DNA from: an uncultured bacterium
GTDB lineage: Bacteria > Cyanobacteriota > Vampirovibrionia > Gastranaerophilales > Gastranaerophilaceae
Direction: 5' to 3'
DNA: 15,187 bases
Assembly (NCBI GenBank): GCA_900550295.1
Contig: URRM01000036.1
Coordinates: 1 to 15,187, forward strand
Positions 13,409 to 15,187 of this stretch are shown in pieces; the first letter of the stretch is position 1, and each line of letters opens with the position of its first letter. Below the pieces are notes generated by a model. The model did no database searches. It was not told the origin of the DNA and saw only the letters and a program-made list of their open reading frames with translations. Position numbers and translations under genes: made by a program.

Positions 13409-14807
13409 CACATTTGATTTTGTTGCGGGAAAGCCATGCCATTTTTATGCGTGAGGATTGCCATACGTAATCTTTAATACCGTCAGCAACCGCTTTTGCA
13501 TAGTCTTGTCTAAATTTATCAGTCATTAGTAATTCATTATCATAAGGATTAATTACATATGCTGTTTCTACCAAAACGCTTACGGCAGAAGTGTTACGAA
13601 CAACGGCAAAGCTTGCTTGCTTTACGCCTTCATTGTTTACTGGCATTTTGTTTGCAACAGAGTTCATAATAGCATCAGATAAAGGTTTTGCCTCCTCATA
13701 GTAGTAGAAAACGCTTGAACCTCTTCTTGTCATTGGGTTAATGCTGTCAGGAAGAGAGTTTGCGTGAATACTTACAAAGATTTGAGCCTCTTTGTCGTTT
13801 GTATAACGCACTCTATCGTTTAATGACATGTATTTATCATAACTTCTTGTCATGTAAACAGTTGCGCCCATTGAGCGAAGTTCTTTTTCTAAATATCTTG
13901 CAATTGAAAGGTTAAAGTCTTTTTCGTAGTTTCTGCAACAGCCGACAGCACCTAATTCTTTACCGCCGTGTCCTGCATCAACAACAATTCTAACGTTTTT
14001 TAAAGGGTGTTTTCTTGATAAATTTGGTTCTTTTTTAATGCTTAAAACAAGCGTATCACCTTTGTAGCGTATATCGTAGCCCATAAGCATTTGATTTAAT
14101 TTTATATTGAAAGTTGCAGTATTATTATCATTTCCACCTACGTTATAAATTTTCAACGTCATATTTTCACCCTCTGTAATTGAATAAGGGGTTTGTTTTG
14201 ACAATGCAAATTCATAAATATAGTTGTTTTCAGATTCTCTTTCACGGTAATCGTACAAAAATGCACGGTCATAGTTTACTAATTTGCGTTTTACATCGCT
14301 TTTTGCAACCCATGCTTTTTGGTTGTTTGCAAGTACAACTCTGTACATATCACCTTTTTCGCCATCTACTTTTAATAACATTCCACGTTGATAATGTGCA
14401 AGTCTATTTATGCCTGATTGAACAGAAGTAGTTCTTACAGGAGCACCATCTCTTGTAATTTCCATAATCTTTGGACATTCGAAATCAACTATTTGAGCAG
14501 GTTTCCAACTTCCGCCACTAGCGTAAGGACGTTCGATTTTGTAAGTTTTTTCAACATTACCGGAATAAACTTTAAATTCGTTTACTCCATTTTGAAGATT
14601 TACAGCTTGTGCAAAAGCACCTGTTTGGTGAACTTTAATTTCTCTATCGTTGATAAAAAGTCTATCGCTAGGTTTTGTAGAGCCAACAATAAAAGTTGAA
14701 GGCGAATTGATTTTAGAATATTCTTTTGTCGGATAAACAATATCTAGGGCGCTTGCTTGCATTTGAACAAACATTAATCCTAATATTGCATACAAGATTT
14801 TTTTCAT
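13395..14807 (-). CDS. N-acetylmuramoyl-L-alanine amidase (Amidase_3) with SH3/AMIN-like modules
   Basis: 470 residues from the ATG at 14807, which starts a signal peptide (MKKILYAILG..., cleavage after Ala-Ser-Ala at 20). It cleaves the bond between MurNAc and the peptide stem in peptidoglycan, in the periplasm or at the wall. Order: an Ig-like beta domain (about 21-92); an SH3b-like segment (about 120-175); an AMIN-like beta domain (about 195-258); and Amidase_3 (270-448). The zinc site is complete: His280 (DAGHGG), Glu295 (NYEKDFNL) and His348 (SIHANS), with catalytic Glu414 (VLVETAYVIN). The last 20 residues are basic. The longer reading from 14849 buries the signal peptide and is rejected. 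No SD is present; TATACT sits six bases before the ATG. It may act in cell separation like AmiC, which is inference. Confidence 0.92.
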   Translation of the reverse strand: MKKILYAILGLMFVQMQASALDIVYPTKEYSKINSPSTFIVGSTKPSDRLFINDREIKVHQTGAFAQAVNLQNGVNEFKVYSGNVEKTYKIERPYASGGSWKPAQIVDFECPKIMEITRDGAPVRTTSVQSGINRLAHYQRGMLLKVDGEKGDMYRVVLANNQKAWVAKSDVKRKLVNYDRAFLYDYRERESENNYIYEFALSKQTPYSITEGENMTLKIYNVGGNDNNTATFNIKLNQMLMGYDIRYKGDTLVLSIKKEPNLSRKHPLKNVRIVVDAGHGGKELGAVGCCRNYEKDFNLSIARYLEKELRSMGATVYMTRSYDKYMSLNDRVRYTNDKEAQIFVSIHANSLPDSINPMTRRGSSVFYYYEEAKPLSDAIMNSVANKMPVNNEGVKQASFAVVRNTSAVSVLVETAYVINPYDNELLMTDKFRQDYAKAVADGIKDYVWQSSRIKMAWLSRNKIKCEKIS

Positions 14808-14813
14808 ACTAAG

Positions 14814-14819
14814 AGTATA
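14814..14819 (-). promoter_or_regulatory. -10 hexamer of a probable leaderless amidase transcript
   Basis: Minus strand TATACT (5/6 to TATAAT) with exactly six bases to the ATG at 14807 and no SD. It lacks the TG extension; a TTGATG about 20 bases further up is a poor -35. Confidence 0.4.
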
Positions 14820-14893
14820 GTAGATTTGTTGAAAACCGACATCAACCATGCAACCGAGATTGAAGGGGAGAATGATTTAATTCAATAATAGGC

Positions 14894-14922
14894 TTGACAA
14901 AGGTTACAAAATAGTAAATAAT
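14894..14922 (+). promoter_or_regulatory. Strong promoter of the antisense (antitoxin) RNA
   Basis: TTGACA (14894-14899, perfect -35), 17-base spacer, AATAAT (14917-14922, 5/6). Predicted +1 is at 14929, precisely the first base of the 5' stem-loop. It points into the 3' end of the small peptide gene on the other strand. Confidence 0.75.
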
Positions 14923-14927
14923 ATTTA

Positions 14928-14985
14928 TATAGGGGCAAGCCCTAAAGAATGGCAGTTTCCTTAAGGCTTGGCTTAGTCCCCTATA
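14928..14985 (-). terminator. 3' stem-loop of the toxin candidate's mRNA
   Basis: The same inverted repeat that forms the antisense RNA's 5' hairpin folds on the minus strand directly after the TAG at 14981. It is followed by an AU-rich stretch (ATAAATATTATTTACTATTTTG) rather than a clean U-run, so termination may be imprecise. It would protect the 3' end of the toxin message, a feature of long-lived type I toxin mRNAs. Confidence 0.45.
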
Positions 14986-15041
14986 AACAAACTATAACAA
15001 TTTGCAAAATCGCTATTATGACAGTAATGGCGATTTTTGTT
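14929..15041 (+). ncRNA. Predicted antisense RNA, type I antitoxin candidate
   Basis: About 113 nt bounded by a strong promoter and a Rho-independent terminator. Its 5' part folds as a long stem-loop (14929-14984): ATAGGGG with CCCCTAT at the base, CAAGCC with GGCTTG above it (a bulge GCTTAGT on the 3' side), and CCTAAAG with CTTAAGG (one mismatch) near the tip. A single-stranded A-rich linker follows, then the terminator hairpin. The RNA is fully complementary to codons 6-24 of the peptide on the minus strand and its 3' UTR. It does not reach that gene's SD, so inhibition would be by duplex formation and cleavage, as in the txpA/RatA and bsrG/SR4 systems. It encodes no peptide with an SD. 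Existence is inferred from signals, not observed. Confidence 0.7.
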
Positions 15042-15055
15042 ATAAGATTGTCCAT
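14981..15055 (-). CDS. 24-residue hydrophobic peptide, type I toxin candidate
   Basis: ATG at 15055, TAG at 14981-14983. The peptide begins MDNLITKIAITV and ends QIVIVCL; eight of 24 residues are Ile, three Val and three Leu, with only Asp2 and Lys7 charged. Residues 4-24 form one transmembrane helix. The SD GAAAGGAGGTGAT matches the anti-SD for 13 bases, with 8 bases from GGAGG to the ATG, far better than any other gene here. Upstream lie a promoter and a helix that can mask the SD. An antisense RNA covers most of the ORF and the 3' UTR. Size, hydrophobicity and layout fit type I toxins (Fst, TxpA, Ibs kinds), but the sequence matches none I know. Alternatives: a small regulatory membrane peptide, or a leader peptide. 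Confidence 0.75.
   Translation of the reverse strand: MDNLITKIAITVIIAILQIVIVCL
15006..15041 (+). terminator. Rho-independent terminator inside the toxin ORF (antisense strand)
   Basis: AAAATCGC (15006-15013), a T-G wobble (15014, 15029), ATTA (15015-15018), loop TGACAG, TAAT (15025-15028), GCGATTTT (15030-15037), then TGTT: 13 consecutive pairs followed by a U-run TTTTTGTT. On the minus strand the same bases encode residues 6-16 of the peptide. Confidence 0.8.
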
Positions 15056-15057
15056 TT

Positions 15058-15112
15058 TTATCACCTCCTTTCCACTGGTTCTTAGTAAATCGTGTGTTGG
15101 TGGAAGTGATAA
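15058..15112 (-). promoter_or_regulatory. Exceptional SD and the 5' UTR helix that can mask it
   Basis: On the minus strand the SD GAAAGGAGGTGAT (15072-15060) is complementary to the 16S 3' end over 13 bases. Upstream, TTATCACTTCC (15112-15102) pairs with GGAGGTGATAA (15068-15058) over 11 bp with one G-U wobble, closing a 33-base loop. A competing pairing exists, TTCCAC (15105-15100) with GTGGAA (15075-15070), which would free the SD core. This suggests translation is held off until the leader is processed or refolds. Confidence 0.7.
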
Positions 15113-15133
15113 GAGAACTTACCCTATAATTTA

Positions 15134-15162
15134 ATTATATTGTTAATTAATATTAGGTAATA
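15134..15162 (-). promoter_or_regulatory. Promoter of the toxin candidate
   Basis: Minus strand TATTAC (15162-15157, weak -35), 17-base spacer, TATAAT (15139-15134, perfect -10). Predicted +1 near 15127 gives a 5' UTR of about 72 nt. Confidence 0.5.
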
Positions 15163-15187
15163 AAAAGGCGGTCGGTGTAATACACCG
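15162..15187. terminator. Partial, probably bidirectional terminator at the window edge
   Basis: AAAAA, then GGCGGTCGGTGT (15167-15178), loop AAT, and ACACCG (15182-15187), where the window ends. The inner six pairs are perfect. If the sequence continues ACCGCC, the stem would be 12 bp with a U-run on the minus strand from the AAAAA. It would end a minus-strand gene lying outside the window and isolate the toxin locus. Confidence 0.5.

Noticed and set aside
14808..14849. Longer N-terminus for the amidase
   Set aside because: The added residues precede a textbook signal peptide and have no SD or family similarity.
14949..15134. Plus-strand 61-codon reading frame over the toxin locus
   Set aside because: It has no SD, crosses a strong Rho-independent terminator, and is antisense to the better-supported peptide gene with its 13-base SD.
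1..15187. CRISPR array, tRNA or rRNA genes, insertion sequences
   Set aside because: No regularly spaced repeats of suitable length, no cloverleaf with CCA-type acceptor end, and no transposase or terminal repeats with target duplications were found.

Overview
This is an AT-rich bacterial window using the standard code, with short intergenic gaps and many ATG starts overlapping the upstream stop (TAATG). The gene mix is a WecG/TagA/CpsF glycosyltransferase, a split transketolase half, a Tic20-like membrane protein, a long TPR protein, an SH3/AMIN-type amidase and several genes without a Shine-Dalgarno (SD) sequence. It fits a gut Vampirovibrionia/Melainabacteria (Gastranaerophilales) genome, the non-photosynthetic sister lineage of Cyanobacteria. 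That placement is an inference from general appearance; a Clostridia-like host is not excluded.

Layout. 1-307 (-): start of a secreted protein cut by the window edge. 444-770 (-): small, very basic Lys/Ala-rich secreted protein. 854-2941 (+): three-gene operon of a TagA-like glycosyltransferase, the transketolase N-terminal half and a guanine-deaminase-like enzyme, closed by a strong terminator. 7264-3023 (-): six tightly packed genes: rpiB, rsfS, a nine-repeat TPR protein, a small membrane protein, metY and an isochorismatase-like hydrolase. 7404-10524 (+): lysA, the c-di-AMP synthase gene cdaA and a YitT-family gene, each overlapping the next by one base. 10584-10937 (+): conserved small protein. 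11134-12081 (+): short serA without an ACT domain, with GTCTTA half-site arrays on both sides. 12082-12480: about 400 bases without a convincing gene. 12481-12684 (-) and 12817-13371 (+): an XRE regulator divergent from a hexapeptide acyltransferase, with nested palindromes between them. 13395-14807 (-): cell-wall amidase.

The most interesting locus is the last 260 bases. On the minus strand a 24-residue, almost wholly hydrophobic peptide is preceded by a 13-base match to the 16S rRNA anti-SD. An 11-bp helix in its own 5' UTR can mask that SD. On the plus strand, converging on it, lie a strong promoter (TTGACA-17-AATAAT), a 5' stem-loop beginning at the predicted first base, and a Rho-independent terminator inside the peptide ORF. 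Together they define an antisense RNA of about 113 nt. This is the architecture of a type I toxin-antitoxin system, with a peptide I do not recognise.

A second theme is leaderless transcription. At 854 and 6364, and more weakly at 14807 and 307, a -10 hexamer sits 6-7 bases before the ATG and no SD is present, so transcription would begin on or next to the start codon. Genes elsewhere in the same window have ordinary SDs.

Metabolically the window covers the pentose phosphate pathway (tkt half, rpiB), amino acid synthesis (lysA, metY, serA), ribosome hibernation (rsfS), c-di-AMP signalling (cdaA) and envelope work (TagA-like enzyme, acyltransferase, amidase).
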